A stretch of 64,000 nucleotides of DNA from Viscum album. Lineage: Eukaryota; Streptophyta; Magnoliopsida; Santalales; Viscaceae. The translations under genes were made by a program, and so were the position numbers. The stretch is from contig OY728143.1 in NCBI GenBank assembly GCA_963277665.1, positions 235,963,591-236,027,590 on the forward strand, given 5' to 3'. Positions 26,927-39,831 of this stretch are shown here, in pieces (the stretch's first letter is position 1; each line of letters opens with the position of its first letter). The notes under the pieces were generated by a model. The model did not search any database. It saw only the letters and a list, made by a program, of their open reading frames with translations, and was not told the DNA's origin.

Positions 26927-29900
26927 ATCACCCCTCTTTTAGATATCATACATAAAGTTTAACTTCATATCAGGGGGAATTTAACATAATGTGTGGAGAA
27001 CATAGATTCTTAATAAGGGTAAAAATAGAGATCTGTAACCCTAAAAATAATAATAACGGCATGAGAACATGATCATAACATTATAAAATCAAAACCTGCA
27101 TATCAATCATCACAAACATGAAACATGGAATATAGGATAGTAGTTTATAAGGTATGAATCATAAAGAAATCCTGAGTATAACCCCTGAAATCATATCATT
27201 GGAGTAAGAGATGGAATTTATACAATTAAAATTATCTTATAAAATTGTGACCATGTATAATAAAAAAATATTTCATGGATTATGTTAGGTAAATGAAATT
27301 ATGTCACAGCATAATCATATGGACAACAAAAGGGCCAACTCATAACATTTTGTGCTTTTAATCAGGTTCAACCATAACATTGTGAACTTGTAATTAGGCT
27401 CACAGATAAACATATCAATGTGAAACCAGGTCCATTTATAACATATTGAAAATGTGATCAGGTTCACACATAACACTATGAATACATTATATGGTATATA
27501 CATAACAATGTGATCATTTAATTTCGAACTTGCATAAACTTACAGACATGTAACTAGGTCAATGCATGACATTGTGAACATGTGATTTGGATCATGCATA
27601 ACACTGTAAACATATAATAATATTCATTCAAAAAATTATACAAATTTAATTATGTTCATTCATAAAATTTAGAATGATGAGTCAACCATTATTACCAAAA
27701 TCATAGGAGGGTGATATAGCTCCCACCCATCACATAACAAAATCACGCTTACAAGTTCAATAAGATAATAACACATTCTTCATATCATGAATTATAAAAA
27801 GTGATGGGTTTCATAAACATCATATAATAACCCAAAAAATGTAATGGGTATCATAAATGTTTTATCACATAATAAACTATATAAAATAGATATCATTATA
27901 ATCATATCATTAATTAATAAACATTTATATAAAGCAACCGTCAAAACATATAACTCATTGAAAATAAACATGTTCCATAAAAATCATGAAATTAAAACAT
28001 AAAACTTTCCATAACAAATAATAATGGTATTCATGGATCCTGTATCAAATAATTATTAAACTATATTCATGGATGAAATCTTTTATGGTGATTGTTTTTG
28101 AAAGATCACATGAAACATTCATTAAGGAAACTATTTTCTCATTGAAAATAATTTCAAAAAAAACATTTCAGACATCTTTTTCTTATGAGAAATGATTTAA
28201 AATTTAATTTATAACATTTCCTATAGAAAATATATTTTCCTCATTGAAAAAATATTTTTAATTAATATTTCATTTTCAAATTATTTTTCCTATAAAATAG
28301 ATTTGAAAAAATATATTGGACGCTGAAAAATAATTTTGAAAACCGTTTTCTTGAAAGTACCAATAAAACTCAGAAATAAATATAAAATAAAATTTGACAT
28401 ACTTTTTGTAATTTTAAAACATTATAAAAAGGATTGAGATCATTTTGAAAACAATACTCTTTCAAAAATTATAAATGATGTTTGAAAAAATTTCATAAAA
28501 GATTTTCATAAAAAACATATAAAATATGCTTGAAATGATATTGAAACACTTTTTGAAAATTAATTTTTTTTAAACATTATTAGAAATCATGGTTTTGAAT
28601 GAACATAAATTGCTGAGTGAAAGGAGAAGATGATTTGAATTTTCATAAAAACATTTTCTACATTATATTTATTACCAAATATTTGGAAAGAGGTACAAAT
28701 AAATGAATACATAATGAATATATAGGGTTGAATAAAATTAAATATTTTTCTTAAGGTAAGAATCATAATTTTTCATCAATGGAATAATAATAATAAACAA
28801 TCTATAAAAATTATGATGTTGCTTCAATAATCTCTTAAAACATGGTAACATTGAATTTTACTCACCATGTATGAAAATTAAACTACATTAAATATAAAAA
28901 ATCAAAAAAAGTAGGAGGTTCAAGATATAATATTTCAATTTCTTAGTTTATACACATTGTATAATAATATTTTCATATAATATGGAATGTGTCTCAAATA
29001 GGAGAGACTTATTATCAAAATACATTCATGATTTGGAAACTTCTAAAATATAAACTCCATAATATAAATACCACTAAACAGATTTGTAAATTTTGTTAAA
29101 TTTATGTATATGAATCATAGAATATGTTCACATAAAAAAATTCCACATTCTATAAAAAGTTTGGGAACATGGAGTTTGTGTCATTGAAAATTAAATGTGA
29201 AATTATAAAATCCATTCCTTCATTCTTGATTCTCTTCGTACTAGTTAATAACTCTTCTTGTTTGGGTAATTCTTCTTGGTTCAAATTAATGGGATTCATT
29301 GGATGGATTTATTCCCAATAGAAATAATAAATTAAAAAGGGATGGATTTTATTAAAATGTTAATCAAGTAGATATTTTCTGAACCAATGTGGTTAGAGAT
29401 GTGTTAATAAGGGGGAATAGTGATGGCATTTTTAAAGTGATTAAAGGGACGTAGTTGGGAATTTTTCAGACCAATTATTTTTAGAAATGTTCATATCTTA
29501 TAAAAATTCATCAAAACCCATAATAACTCACTAATATATGTTTTATGGACAAAATATTTCCAACCATTGGGTAATAGAATAGTGGGTAGATAATGGTTTC
29601 CCTTACTATTATGGTTCATTCCATTGTTATTCTTTATTTTTCATTAATCATTGTGATTTATTTTAATAACATTAAATAATTATTTTTGTAAAAAATTAAA
29701 TTGATATTATTAGTATAAAAATATTATATATATTACAATTTTTTATCTACATCTTTGAAAATTCATTTCACAAAAGAGGAATAAATATTTTAAATACTAA
29801 TCAGGTAGATGGAGAAAGGAATTGATTTTTTAATATGATAATTTTCAAATGATCATGAAGATATTATATCTATGTTAAATATAAATATTATTCCATTGAC

Positions 29901-30555
29901 GAAAACTATAATAATTTATTTATAATATATATTTTTACCATGAAACAAAAATAAAATACAATTTAACTATTGAGTAAATTTGATAAAATAAATACATGAT
30001 TAAATATTCATTATTAATCACTACTCATCAAAAAAATGATGTTTCTCATAAAATCCCAAAAAATTAACCATATAATAATCTATAAATTTTAAAATAAAAA
30101 ATTAATTTTATTGGATCATATTCAAATTTTATGTGTTTATAAAATTTATTGTAAATTGTTTATTGAAACTTATAAAATGAAATTCCATTAAGAAAAATGT
30201 ATTTTTTAACATATAAAGACATTACATTAAAATTATATATCTCTTTGTGAATATTTTTTATTTATATGAAACCATTAAAATAAAATTTAAATATTACTTA
30301 TTATTATTCATATTAATATATATAAGAAAAAGTTACAACAATCTCATATAAATAAATATAATAATAAAGTGTTGAATTGTGGATACTAAGTTTCAATTGT
30401 AACGCAAGCCATGACAGTGTTCTATGTTGAAAAAGCATACCATTGAGCACTACATAATAAAATAATGACATATCGTACTATGAAACATAACAACTCAAAT
30501 AAATCTAATATATTTGGGAAAACTTTTTCAATAACTCGGGTGTTAAAATGTGTTA
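26927..30555 (-). repeat. E1 right LTR, main fragment
   Basis: Resumes E1 LTR sequence after the E2 array and aligns with about 2090-5700. Examples are 'agatatcatacataaa' (26942) with 'agacatatcatacataaa' (2112), and the repeated 'gtaatcaggttcac' phrases. No genes. The right end is estimated: from about 30.6 kb onward the sequence translates as RT of the older E0 relic. Confidence 0.6.
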
Positions 30556-30639
30556 CTCCCTATAACAGTAGCTATATACTAAGAATTTTTTCCATTTTAT
30601 TTCATTTGGTTATATCTATATAAAGATAAAAAAAATTAC

Positions 30640-31490
30640 AATAATAATACATATAAGAACAATCCCTATTTTATCATCGTCTTCTAGAAATTATTTAGAT
30701 GATTTGTGAGATCTAAATGCATATCTTGATTATTTGTAAATTATATACTTTATATGACTAAGTATATCACCTTGGGATACACATTTATTTCATAAAGAAT
30801 CAAAATAAAACTCTCTAGGTATTTTTTGATAATCATAAATTGAATCTGTAATTGATAAAAAAGACATCCCCATCCATAGATTGATTGAATTTTTGAACAA
30901 TTAAATGGTGCACATTGTTTTTCTAAAATTATTATAATCACTATATATCTACAACATAGTGTTAGAAAATATGATATACCAAAAATGACATTTTGGTGTT
31001 TTTATATCCATTATGTACGTGTCATATTTCATTTTGGTATGACATAAACATAGAATGTTTCCATGGATTTAATGAATTGTGTCATCCATAGGTACCATGA
31101 TTATTTTTTGGTGTTTTCTAATGGAATGATTATTTATTCAAGAAGCTAGATTGACCATAAGGAGGAATTTGGAATTATAATACATACGTTGTGAGAAAAT
31201 CGATTTTATGATAACTTTTCTATGTTATCTTTCGATATATAAGATGTCTTTATCATCATGAAATTCATCTATAAAGAATGAATGTATATTGATCATGGAA
31301 AAATATAAGTTTTAGTCAATTAGAATACATTATATAATTTATCTGGTCGGTATTAAATTATTATTATTAGGTTAAAATAATTACATTATTCTATGTTTTC
31401 ATATCCAATATTCAAAAATTACACATCCAAATTTAGAGAAATGTCCATTTTTATTCGTCGATGAATGATAAAAATTATTATTAGAAATTA
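30640..31490 (+). pseudogene. Ty3/gypsy reverse transcriptase relic (E0, second part)
   Basis: Frame-hopping translation follows RT in order. FEQLNGAHCFSK (about 30892-30930) matches F-D-Q-L-x-G-A-x-x-F-S-K. DIPKMTFWCFYIHY (from about 30972) matches D-I-P-K-T-x-F-x-T-R-Y. SMDLMNCV (31063-31085) matches F-M-D-L-M-N-x-V. GMIIYS (about 31123-31140) stands where F-I-D-D-I-L-V-Y-S is expected, so both catalytic aspartates are lost. IYLVGIK (31340-31360) is the F-L-G-L-A-G-Y-Y region. Many stops and frameshifts; an ancient copy. It continues the protease relic at 1.57-1.94 kb, from which it was separated by the E1 insertion. Confidence 0.75.
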
Positions 31491-31890
31491 ATATTCATAT
31501 CGTTAATAAACCCATCCTAATATTTCTAGATCCATTTAATAGCGATATGGTTTATGGTGATGCATCTTAATATTTTAATTTTGTTGTCATCGTGTTGGGA
31601 CAACATGTTCTTCCATACAATTCATGAATGTTATGAGTGCATGATAAGAAAAATCCGAAGTCTGACCAAGAATTATCCATGGTCGTATATGCCTTAAAAA
31701 TGAGGAGGTATTTTCTCTTTATAGAAAAGTTCACAGATTTCAATAATCATAATAGATTTAAATAATGTTTTTCTTAGATATACCTGATCTTAAGGAAATT
31801 AAATTATATAAGGTACCTCTATTTATTCAATATTGATGTCACATACTCACTCAATAAAGGGAATTTTGGGCATAATGATTTGATCCTAAT
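31491..31890 (+). pseudogene. Ty3/gypsy RNase H relic (E0)
   Basis: FLDPFNSDMVYGDAS (about 31525-31572) corresponds to L-P-D-x-x-x-x-x-V-x-x-D-A-S at the start of gypsy RNase H. Then 'QELSMVVYALKMRRYFLF' (31665-31720) matches L-E-L-A-A-V-V-x-A-L-K-x-W-R-x-Y-L-Y. FNIDVTYSLNKGN (31828-31870) matches the D-Y-D-x-x-x-x-Y-x-x-G-K-x-N motif at the C-terminal end. Stop codons interrupt it. The order RT-RNase H is as expected for Ty3/gypsy. Confidence 0.75.
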
Positions 31891-31989
31891 GTCATATAGT
31901 TACATGGTCCAAGAAGTTCATTAAAAATTGAAGCTGGTGATCATATCTACTGAAATTAATTTATTTTTAACTTCATGGGTTAAATACAT

Positions 31990-33130
31990 AGTTCTCATTC
32001 CATTTTTTATTGTTCAAAACAAAGTAGATTTTTTAAAGTATTATCAAACATATTATTAGGAATAAATAAACATTCAGTCACACCTAAATGGTTGGTATAC
32101 TCTAGAATGTTTTAAAATGGATGATAAATCCATGTAACATTTTCCAAAATGGATCGCAGTTCCTTAGTTTTTCAAGGAACAACTTTCTTCAGCATAACAC
32201 CATTTAAAATAAGAAATTCATCCAGGTGTTCATAAATATTTACATTTAATTATCGAACATTAGTGGATGGCATGGATGAAATATGAAATCACAATTTATG
32301 TGATGAGATCATTGACATTCTAAAAGGTAAAAATTTAACATCAGAAGAATTCTATTATGTTGTTTACAATTCAAATAAATGTATTAATATGGGAGTATAT
32401 TTTTATTGGCTTTATTCACAAGCATATAATAAAAGTTATGAAAACACGATGCTATATCGGTAATAATGTATTAGTTTACTCTATCATCACATATTATCTA
32501 TGTCATATAACCCATCATAGAAGAATATCATGAAATGTTGTATATTAGTGAATCATTAAAGTTATATTGGGTTTAAGTTTTTATTATATTAGACATAGAT
32601 CAACCATTCAATTATTTATTTTAGAAATCCTTATAACATGCATTTAGTTGTGAAATAATATTGAACAAAACATATCACCCATAGAAGTATGTGTACTAAG
32701 AACACACAATTAATACATTGGATGATATTTTTAGAGCATGTGTTAGTGACTTTATTTGTTCAGGGAGTGTCAAATTACATCTCTTAAAGATTCTTATAAC
32801 AATAGATACCAAATAACAATTCATATGCCACCATTTGAGTATTTTTATGGATAAATTATTTATTCACATTTATTTTTGGAAGAAATAATATAATTATATA
32901 TGGTTTGATAAAGTCTTGTACATGATACTATAATGAAATTTCGAATGATTCAGAAAAGAATAAAATCGACATAATAAATATAGAAATTTTATTTAGATAA
33001 TCACCACTAACCCTTATCTTTTAATGTGAGTGACCATGTTTTCGAGACTATGTGTCAGATAATTTTATTTCGACTCATGGAGAAACCAAGGAATCGAACC
33101 CCATGGATTTTGGAAACATTTTAGGTTATT
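31990..33130 (+). pseudogene. Ty3/gypsy integrase relic (E0)
   Basis: Successive matches in order. EIHPGVHKYLH (about 32212-32244) is the H-P-G-x-T-K-M-Y zinc-binding region, followed by WMAWMKYEI (Y-W-W-P-G-M-K). LYISESLKLYWV (about 32538-32573) is L-Y-I-x-E-I-V-R-L-H-G-V of the core. TLDDIFRACVSDF (about 32717-32755) is T-L-E-D-M-L-R-A-C-V. MPPFEYFYG (32826-32850) is M-A-P-F-E-A-L-Y-G. MIQKRIKS (32945-32968) and FNVSDHVF (about 33019-33043) are the C-terminal R-x-K-S and V-G-D-x-V-F region. Heavily broken. The domain order RT-RNase H-IN defines Ty3/gypsy; the catalytic acidic residues are not all identifiable. Confidence 0.72.
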
Positions 33131-36080
33131 AAACAAATTATCACTATTTATTATTGGTTATAATTACCTCTATGATTTAGTGTTTTTTATAACATCATCC
33201 ATGTATTTTAATTGGGGAAATATGACTCTAATACTCATCATGTTATGATCTATTATCAGGTTTTTAATGATCCAGATTCAACTTCTATCAAACCACTAAT
33301 ATGTTTATAAAAAGGTAGGAAAAGACCCTTCACGGGGGATCATTTTCATTTGTGTGATTGATATTGCATCATAGTCAAGTTCAAGTGGAAACATTAGAAA
33401 GGTAAAAGTGTATGTGTGAGGAATAGACCAATTTATTCTATCATCATGAGGATATAAAGGATAATGATTGAGAATATATAGCACCTCGGTCTTCGGTATG
33501 TTATCTTTAATCAATATTATTTTCATGGATTTTGGGTTTAATTTAATGAATATAATGAACTATTAGGAGGGATTTTGGAAAAGGATTAATAAAAATTCAT
33601 GTTCTATAAAAGTTACATTTTATGGAAAAAATAAATAAATCAAAAATGACTTTTAAAATATGTTTCCCCAAGATATAAACAACTTAGGAATTAGTTAGAC
33701 ATCATATAAACTACCATTACCAACATGTTATGTTATAGAAAAGGAGTATTTTTCTCCAAACATCCTTTTAAATCCATCATGAATCATATGGTTTCCAATG
33801 GTGAATTATGGTAATTTTTTGAAATCTCATCTCTGGTTACATCAAATATTTTAGTGGTCATTTATAGAATAAAAATTGTATTTTTTATCCCTTATCATGT
33901 TTTCTATTCTCGTGTTGTCTTTATTTGAACTATATATCTATGTTGTAATACTTAGATCTATCATTTCTTACTTTTTGGATGTGATCGTAAAGGTTTTTCA
34001 TAAAGGAAGGTGAAGGAAAATTTTAATCCTTGAAATCATCTTTAATAGTTTACGTTGATCTTATAGAGGTAGGTCGATTTTCTCCAACTCGACAGTTCTT
34101 GAACTAATCGGATTGATCATACCTAAATAATATTAATGTTTTTTTGGAAATCAGTGATGAAATTAATTGGAAACACCCTATTTATGTAACTTTTTAGGGT
34201 GGGTCATGGAATACTGTATATTGTTAAATATATGATTTAGAGGATATTTTGGTATAAAGGTGTGTAATGTGTTCTTAAAAAATTGGTATGGGTAATGTTC
34301 AGAGGTACCACTATCAAATGATAATAATTTGGGATGGTTAGTGGTCATTTTTTCGGCCATAAAATAATGATTATTTTGGATGGATCATGTTAGGATCTTC
34401 CAAATTCAAGTTGGTCATCAAGTGATGGCTTAGTGATGGGATTACATACCAATAGTGAGTATATGGTGGTCGAGGGTATCATGTAATTTTTGTTTCAAAT
34501 GGTGTGAATTTTATTTACTAATAAAAATTTAAATGAAATGATTTAATACAATTGTATATTTAGTTTCTATGTTATGAAATATTTTTATAGTTCATCATAT
34601 TTTACTTATTTTCATTTCATTTTTTTAAAAAAAATTATAGGATTTCCCGATCCATGTGTTTCATTATATGATGTATTTGGATAAATCCTACATAATTTTA
34701 TTCTCAACCTATTATTGGTTAGTTTCTTGGGTCTTAAAATTTCATCTATTGAGATACCATGAAGGGTCATTTTACATACAAATCTAGAGTTGATCACTGA
34801 ATATATTGGATTGTTACAAATTTTAGAACATTGATGGTTTATCATCTTGGTATCGGTTGAGGCCACCATGGGGTCGATGTCTCTCTACATGGAGACATAT
34901 TGTTCAAAATTCTTTCATTTTTAATTAAAACCATAGGGTTCTTCAATATTTATATTGTATTGTGTTATGTGTTTTATTCACTTGCACTATTTATCATATC
35001 ATTGATATCATCTGCTGACAGTTTGTGTGTTCTTCTAGGGAAATAATCCACCAATTTCTCTTAATGTAATTTCCACATGATTTTTCCCTCTTTCTTCCTA
35101 GGATCATCATCTAAGGACAATAACACTTCACCTCTTATCAAGCCAATGAGTATGGGAGAGGTCTTATATTATGAACTGGAATAGTGAGTGAACCGACTTT
35201 AGTAAGATACATTGTCCACTAAAATAATCATTAGTGTGAACCATGACTATAGATATGTTTCAATATAGAGTGACCCCAATCAACAATGATAATATAGGCA
35301 TTAATCATTCATTAATGATTTTATTTTCTATGTTTTTTTATTCCAAAAATGCATGTGTTAATTATATAATAGTTTCTCTTGATTCATAAAATATTATTAT
35401 GGGTTTTGAACACTTATGCCTTTTTTCATAGAAATTAATCAATCAAAGACTTATGATTACTTATTTTAGATTGATTATGCATGATTATTATATGTTATTC
35501 TCATTTTGACACTAACTTTTACATATCATATACTCACATATGATCACTGATTGATGTGTCCAATTTTTACCCTTATTCAGAATCATTTTTCATGCTTTAT
35601 TATGTCTTTATTTCCCAATGATATAATGAATGTTTTTAGTATATTATGTATATGAAGGGTTTAATTTAGGAATATAATATTTGTATATATTGTCAATATT
35701 AAATGTTCCAATTTTTTATTTATCAATTTTTTCTAGGATGATACTCTTATTTCGATCTGGAATGTATCATAATGTTAGGTATTGAATAGTCATCTAAGAA
35801 GATGGAATAGATATGCAAATATTTAATTCTAAATATAGTTGGGTTGAATGGAGGGTTTAGTTAGTTATTTAATGTAAGGATAATGGAACATTATTGAATA
35901 CCCAATAGATATATATATATACAGGTCAACATCCAAATGATTGAGTAAGTTAGAGATTATGTTGTTTCCGAAAAAATTATATCAATATGTATATTATACC
36001 TTGAAATGGTTTTGGAACAAATGAATATATTAGTGAGATACATGAAAATATTCTGTCAGCTTGATCTCAATAGTGATTTT
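33131..36080. other. AT-rich DNA, no gene recognised
   Basis: Position after the E0 integrase suggests the C-terminal tail and 3' LTR of E0, but I could not find a second copy to define an LTR. A B-box-like sequence on the - strand at 33086-33110 lies just before this stretch, inside the integrase relic, and has no A-box partner. Short reading frames on both strands (33305-33526, 34178-34360, 34612-34869, all -) resemble nothing known. Confidence 0.4.
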
Positions 36081-36084
36081 ATTT

Positions 36085-36500
36085 AATTGTGAATCATGCT
36101 TAACTATTCTCACCACTGGTAAAGATGACTAATTAATATGAAAGATAAATAAATTACCACATTGTTATATTAAACACGGTTGCTGATGCTTTCTGTTGGA
36201 AATACCAATCACATTTTCAATTATGGGATTTTAATGAGGTCTAATATTTACATATATTTAGATAATGAATTATGAAATTTGGTTAAAAGTGGATAAATCG
36301 TATATTTCTTTGATTAATTTCCTACAATCCCTATATATGGATTAAATATGCCCATATTTATGACATAGAATTGTATATTTAGTTGATTAATACTTTGGAG
36401 TTTAACAAAGATTTATATTTTATGATAATTGTATGTAATTTGTACATGTCCCTCCAATATTATTTTTGATCTATGGGATATTAAATGATACAATTAGTTC
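36085..36500 (+). pseudogene. Possible second gypsy RNase H/integrase-linker relic
   Basis: VADAFCWKYQSHFQLWDF (about 36181-36235) resembles the V-A-D-A-L-S-R end of RNase H. The upstream text HYIVILNT-like (36150-36180) fits the H-K-x-G-K-x-N segment. Downstream, a run read as FLQSLYMD-ICPYL (36318-36358) resembles the G-Y-L-F-x-x-x-x-L-C-I-P stretch before the integrase zinc domain in some chromoviruses. It is short and degenerate. E3 interrupts the region at 36849; I could not find its continuation after 63038. Confidence 0.3.
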
Positions 36501-36848
36501 ATTAATCTCTATTAATATTATCTGTAAAATAAAAATTTATAGATATTTTTATTTGTAATTTTTTGGGAATGTATGATGATATGTAATTCATAAAATGTAT
36601 CTCATTAATTGGTTTATAAGAAAGCTATTTTTAGGAGAAATAAATCTATTTTGTTGTTATAATATATATCCAAACCAGAATAGAGATTCTAAATCACCAA
36701 CACATATATCATTTATGATCACTAATAAAACCTATAAAATAAATAATATTATTTGGGATTTAGTAGATCATTATACAAATACTTCACAATCCCTTGATAT
36801 TATAGAATATTTATCTTATGGAAAATATTATAAGATATAAATTATGGA
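36501..36848. other. AT-rich DNA, no gene supported
   Basis: An 81-codon frame (36595-36840, +) is open but AT-driven, with no recognisable domain. It abuts the E3 LTR end. Confidence 0.3.
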
Positions 36849-37343
36849 TGTTTTATGTTGTATGTATTCAAGGAGTAATGCATTGTTGTCTAAAACCAAC
36901 CCCCAAGGCCTGTTCTGTGAATAACATAAGTCTGCCTTCCATAGGCTAGGGGATGGTGACATGCACCAGAATGGTATAACCCAAAAATGGAAGGCATTTC
37001 CTATAAACATGTACACTCACAGAAAGGGAATACCCACTTTGAAAACCACAATGTAATGAAATTAGTACAACCACCACAAATTATCACTACTGAGAGTAAA
37101 GTGTGTAAACTGAATGTGAGGGGTATAGAATAAAAGACCAAATTAAAGGAATAGAAAAAGATTTGAAATTCCTTGAGGTTGTCTGCTGAGGATCTTACCT
37201 GAAGGGTAGGTACATCTCTCTGTAAGATGTAACTACAACTAACTGCGTCTATTGATCTGGCTCTGAGCACCATCTTGTTCTGGATTCCCAATGTCTTATT
37301 CAAAGCAGTATGTTATCTAAATAAGATACAACTGGTGCTAGAG
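36849..37343 (-). repeat. E3 3' LTR, left fragment
   Basis: Aligns with 59934-60390: 'ttccatagg' followed by 'ggtga'; 'aaccaccaca' then 'tatcactact'; 'gtgtgtaaactgaatgt'; 'gggtaggtac'. Cut at 37343 by the 5' LTR of E4; it resumes at 46567. The short - frames at 36828-37016 and 37001-37303 are LTR sequence, not genes. Confidence 0.75.
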
Positions 37344-39534
37344 TGTAACATCACGTTACATTTTCAGGTACTTTTTATGTTTCTAAGTACCTCTGTTTTG
37401 GATTAGTGATGAATGGTAGAGTCGAGAAAACATTAAATTTTGTTTTGGGGAAAAGGGGAAGTCGCACGGGCGAAGCATGGGTTGTCTAAACCGTGCAGCC
37501 AAACCATGCGTGGTCGGTCTTGGAGGACGTAGCTTCCGTATGATTAGTACATGATTTTTCTAATCGGGAGGCCAAATTGTGCGTGAAGGATTTCTGTGGC
37601 AGTATCTAACACATGGATAGCACACAATTTGTCAAACCATACGAACTAACCATGCGAGCACTTAAATGAGATCCTTAAATTGTGGATCTCACTCGTTTTT
37701 GCCTCTATGTGCCTCGTTTGTCCTCCTAAGCAGCGCTAACTTGGGATTTGTCTTCTCTTAAGGTAAGAGAAGGTTCCCCCATTGTTCTAGAGGAGATCCA
37801 AAGGCTCCTTTTGGTGAATCGAAGACGGATTCTTGAGGTATGGGATTGTTCTTCATCGTTCTTGATTGGTTTCTTAGATCTACTAAGATCTACATCTCCT
37901 CTTCTCTCAATTTCATAGATATATGCCCGTTAAGGTGAGATCTAAGTGTGTGGTACCAAATATGATGAGATTTTGTCTTAATCTTGCAAAGATAAGAGAT
38001 CTAAGGTAGGTTCTAGAAGAACCCCGGTTTTCTGGAGCGTTCTTTACCGTTGAGATTTTGGTCAAAAACTTTGAGGTAGGTGGTTCCGTCCCGACTTACC
38101 AAGTTTATTAACATTTTATTTTCATGATTTTTTTCAATTTTTGATTTAAATTAAATTGATCAAATTTTATTTCAATTAAATTTATAAAAAATCAATTCCA
38201 GGGAATCGAGATATTTGAAATGGTTTTGGCATGGAAATTTGGAAAACCCCAATTCCATTGAATTGGGTGTGTTTATAGAAGTTTACTGATTTAAATTGTT
38301 TAATTTAAATTGTGGATTTTATGGAAATGATTTCAATTAAGTTGTTGAATTTAATTGTGGAAATAAATTGTGTGATGATGGAATTAGTTTTGAATGAATT
38401 TCAAACTGGTGAAAATGGCTTAAAATTATTTGATAGAAACCCATTGGCATTATCTTGTGAAAAAGGAATGATTTGAATAAAACCTATTTTGGTTTTAAAT
38501 TGAATGAAATTGGAACTTTTGAAATGGAATAATGGTATTGATCATATTTTAAGCATTCTTAAAATATTCCGCTCATCATGTAAGAGCGCATGCAAGCCTT
38601 AAGTAGTAAGTATGTTATTTGGATACACTCTACGCTACGACAATGTTCTGAAACATACTTTCAGTGGGTCACATCTCTAATGGGTTGGTGATGAGTCTCT
38701 ATTATCCAATGTCATAGGTACGTGTGCATACACATTTTTCTAAGTTCACATAGAGTGTTCAGAATCCTATAACTGGATAATTCTATCGTATCTTTAGGCA
38801 GATGACCATGTTGCTCGCTGGTTTATTTATTTTTGAGATATAAATGTATTCCAATGATATTGAACTACTTCACATGCAGACTGAATTTATATAAACTATT
38901 TTATATAAATGTTTTTCTTAAGCCTTTGTTTTATAAATATCCCATCATTGTAAAGCATTTTTTAAAGTAATATTTTCCCATCATTTGAAAATGTATAGCC
39001 TGTTTTTATAAAAATAATATTTTGAATTTTCAACCCTTTTTATTTGAAAATTGAAATCTTTTCTTTGGATAATCTATATTTTGCATCTTTTTTGAATATT
39101 TAGTGTTATCCTACTGGGCTTATGCTCGCACCCTACTTTTTCCTTCACGTGTTTGTTGACTTTCTTCTTCTACGATCGAGCAAAGGGAAGGGATATCATT
39201 GAGGTGGATCCAGTTGTTGATCTCTGGTCTTGGTGAGTAGTGTCCTTAGGGACCTTGGGGCTGTGTTCCCATTATTAGTACTTGGGTTGTAGTTCTTTGG
39301 GTTTTTAGGCCTATTTTTATTATGGTAAGTTACTCCCAGTGGAGTTTCTTTTGGTTATTCATATTGTCTTGTTTCTTTTGCTTCAGCATTCTTGTGGTAA
39401 AAATAATTACCGCTTGTATGTTGTATGATGCCAGGTTCTATTAGCCGACCCATGGGGATTAGAATTTCCCTTCAGGCTATATCAGGTTCGGCTCAGTTAT
39501 CGAGTTACCAGGGTACCCGGGCTGGTTCATGACA
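37344..39534 (+). repeat. E4 5' LTR (2191 bp)
   Basis: Begins TGTAACATCACGTTACA and ends near 'ttcatgaca', the usual TG...CA form. Colinear with the 3' LTR throughout. Near 37465-37660 it holds diverged short subrepeats built on 'aaaccatgcg' / 'acggtttgtc' text and their partial inverses. Confidence 0.88.
37455..37670. repeat. Diverged 'accatgcg' subrepeats in E4 5' LTR
   Basis: Several copies of segments like 'gtctaaaccgtgc', 'ccaaaccatgcg', 'ggccaaattgtgcg', 'gtcaaaccatacg' and 'taaccatgcg'. They lie about 20-90 bp apart. The counterpart in the 3' LTR is 44490-44685. Many pairs are near-inverted (acggttt/aaaccgt), so the transcript could fold here. Confidence 0.5.
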
Positions 39535-39536
39535 AT

Positions 39537-39552
39537 GTTCTATCAGAGGCGA
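39537..39552 (+). other. E4 primer-binding site (degenerate)
   Basis: The sequence 'gttctatcagaggc' just after the LTR end matches the initiator tRNA-Met PBS TGGTATCAGAGC with a few changes. Confidence 0.6.
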
Positions 39553-39831
39553 GGTTAACCATATTGCCCTGATGATAGTATGCATTTGAGTATTCTTATT
39601 GGGACTTAGGAGGAAGTTGTGATTGAGTGCCTGGCCAGCTCTCACCATAATAAACCTTATGTCACAAGGGTTTGATAGGGAAATATGACTTGTGGATTAA
39701 TTCTAGTATTTTCCCTATTTTGATTTGGATAGAGTGGAACCCAATTCTTGATTGTCAATTATATTAAGAATAGTTTTCCTTGTTACCATGTTTGAGTGTT
39801 AATAAAATGTATTTTTATGTTGTGTTGCAAC

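Larger units (their letters stand above)
1937..30555 (-). mobile_element. E1: old LTR retrotransposon, interrupted by the E2 array
   Basis: Two diverged copies of a sequence of about 3.8 kb flank about 2.4 kb of other DNA. Shared landmarks include the region with repeated 'gaacatgtaat' and 'ggttcacat' phrases (2490-2790 and 27330-27600) and the 'ggctcccac' / 'agctcccac' site (2891, 27718). The end with 'aagccatg' also matches (5557, 30407). The right copy is split by 8318-26926. A PBS-like sequence complementary to initiator tRNA-Met lies beside the right copy on the - strand, which gives the orientation. I found no gag or pol in the internal part, so the superfamily is unassigned. E1 sits inside the pol region of the older E0 relic. 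No clean target duplication could be read at 1932-1936 versus 30556-30560. Confidence 0.6.

Noticed and set aside
33086..33110. tRNA gene on -
   Set aside because: A B-box-like 'ggttcgattcc' is present, but there is no A box or stem; it lies in the integrase relic.
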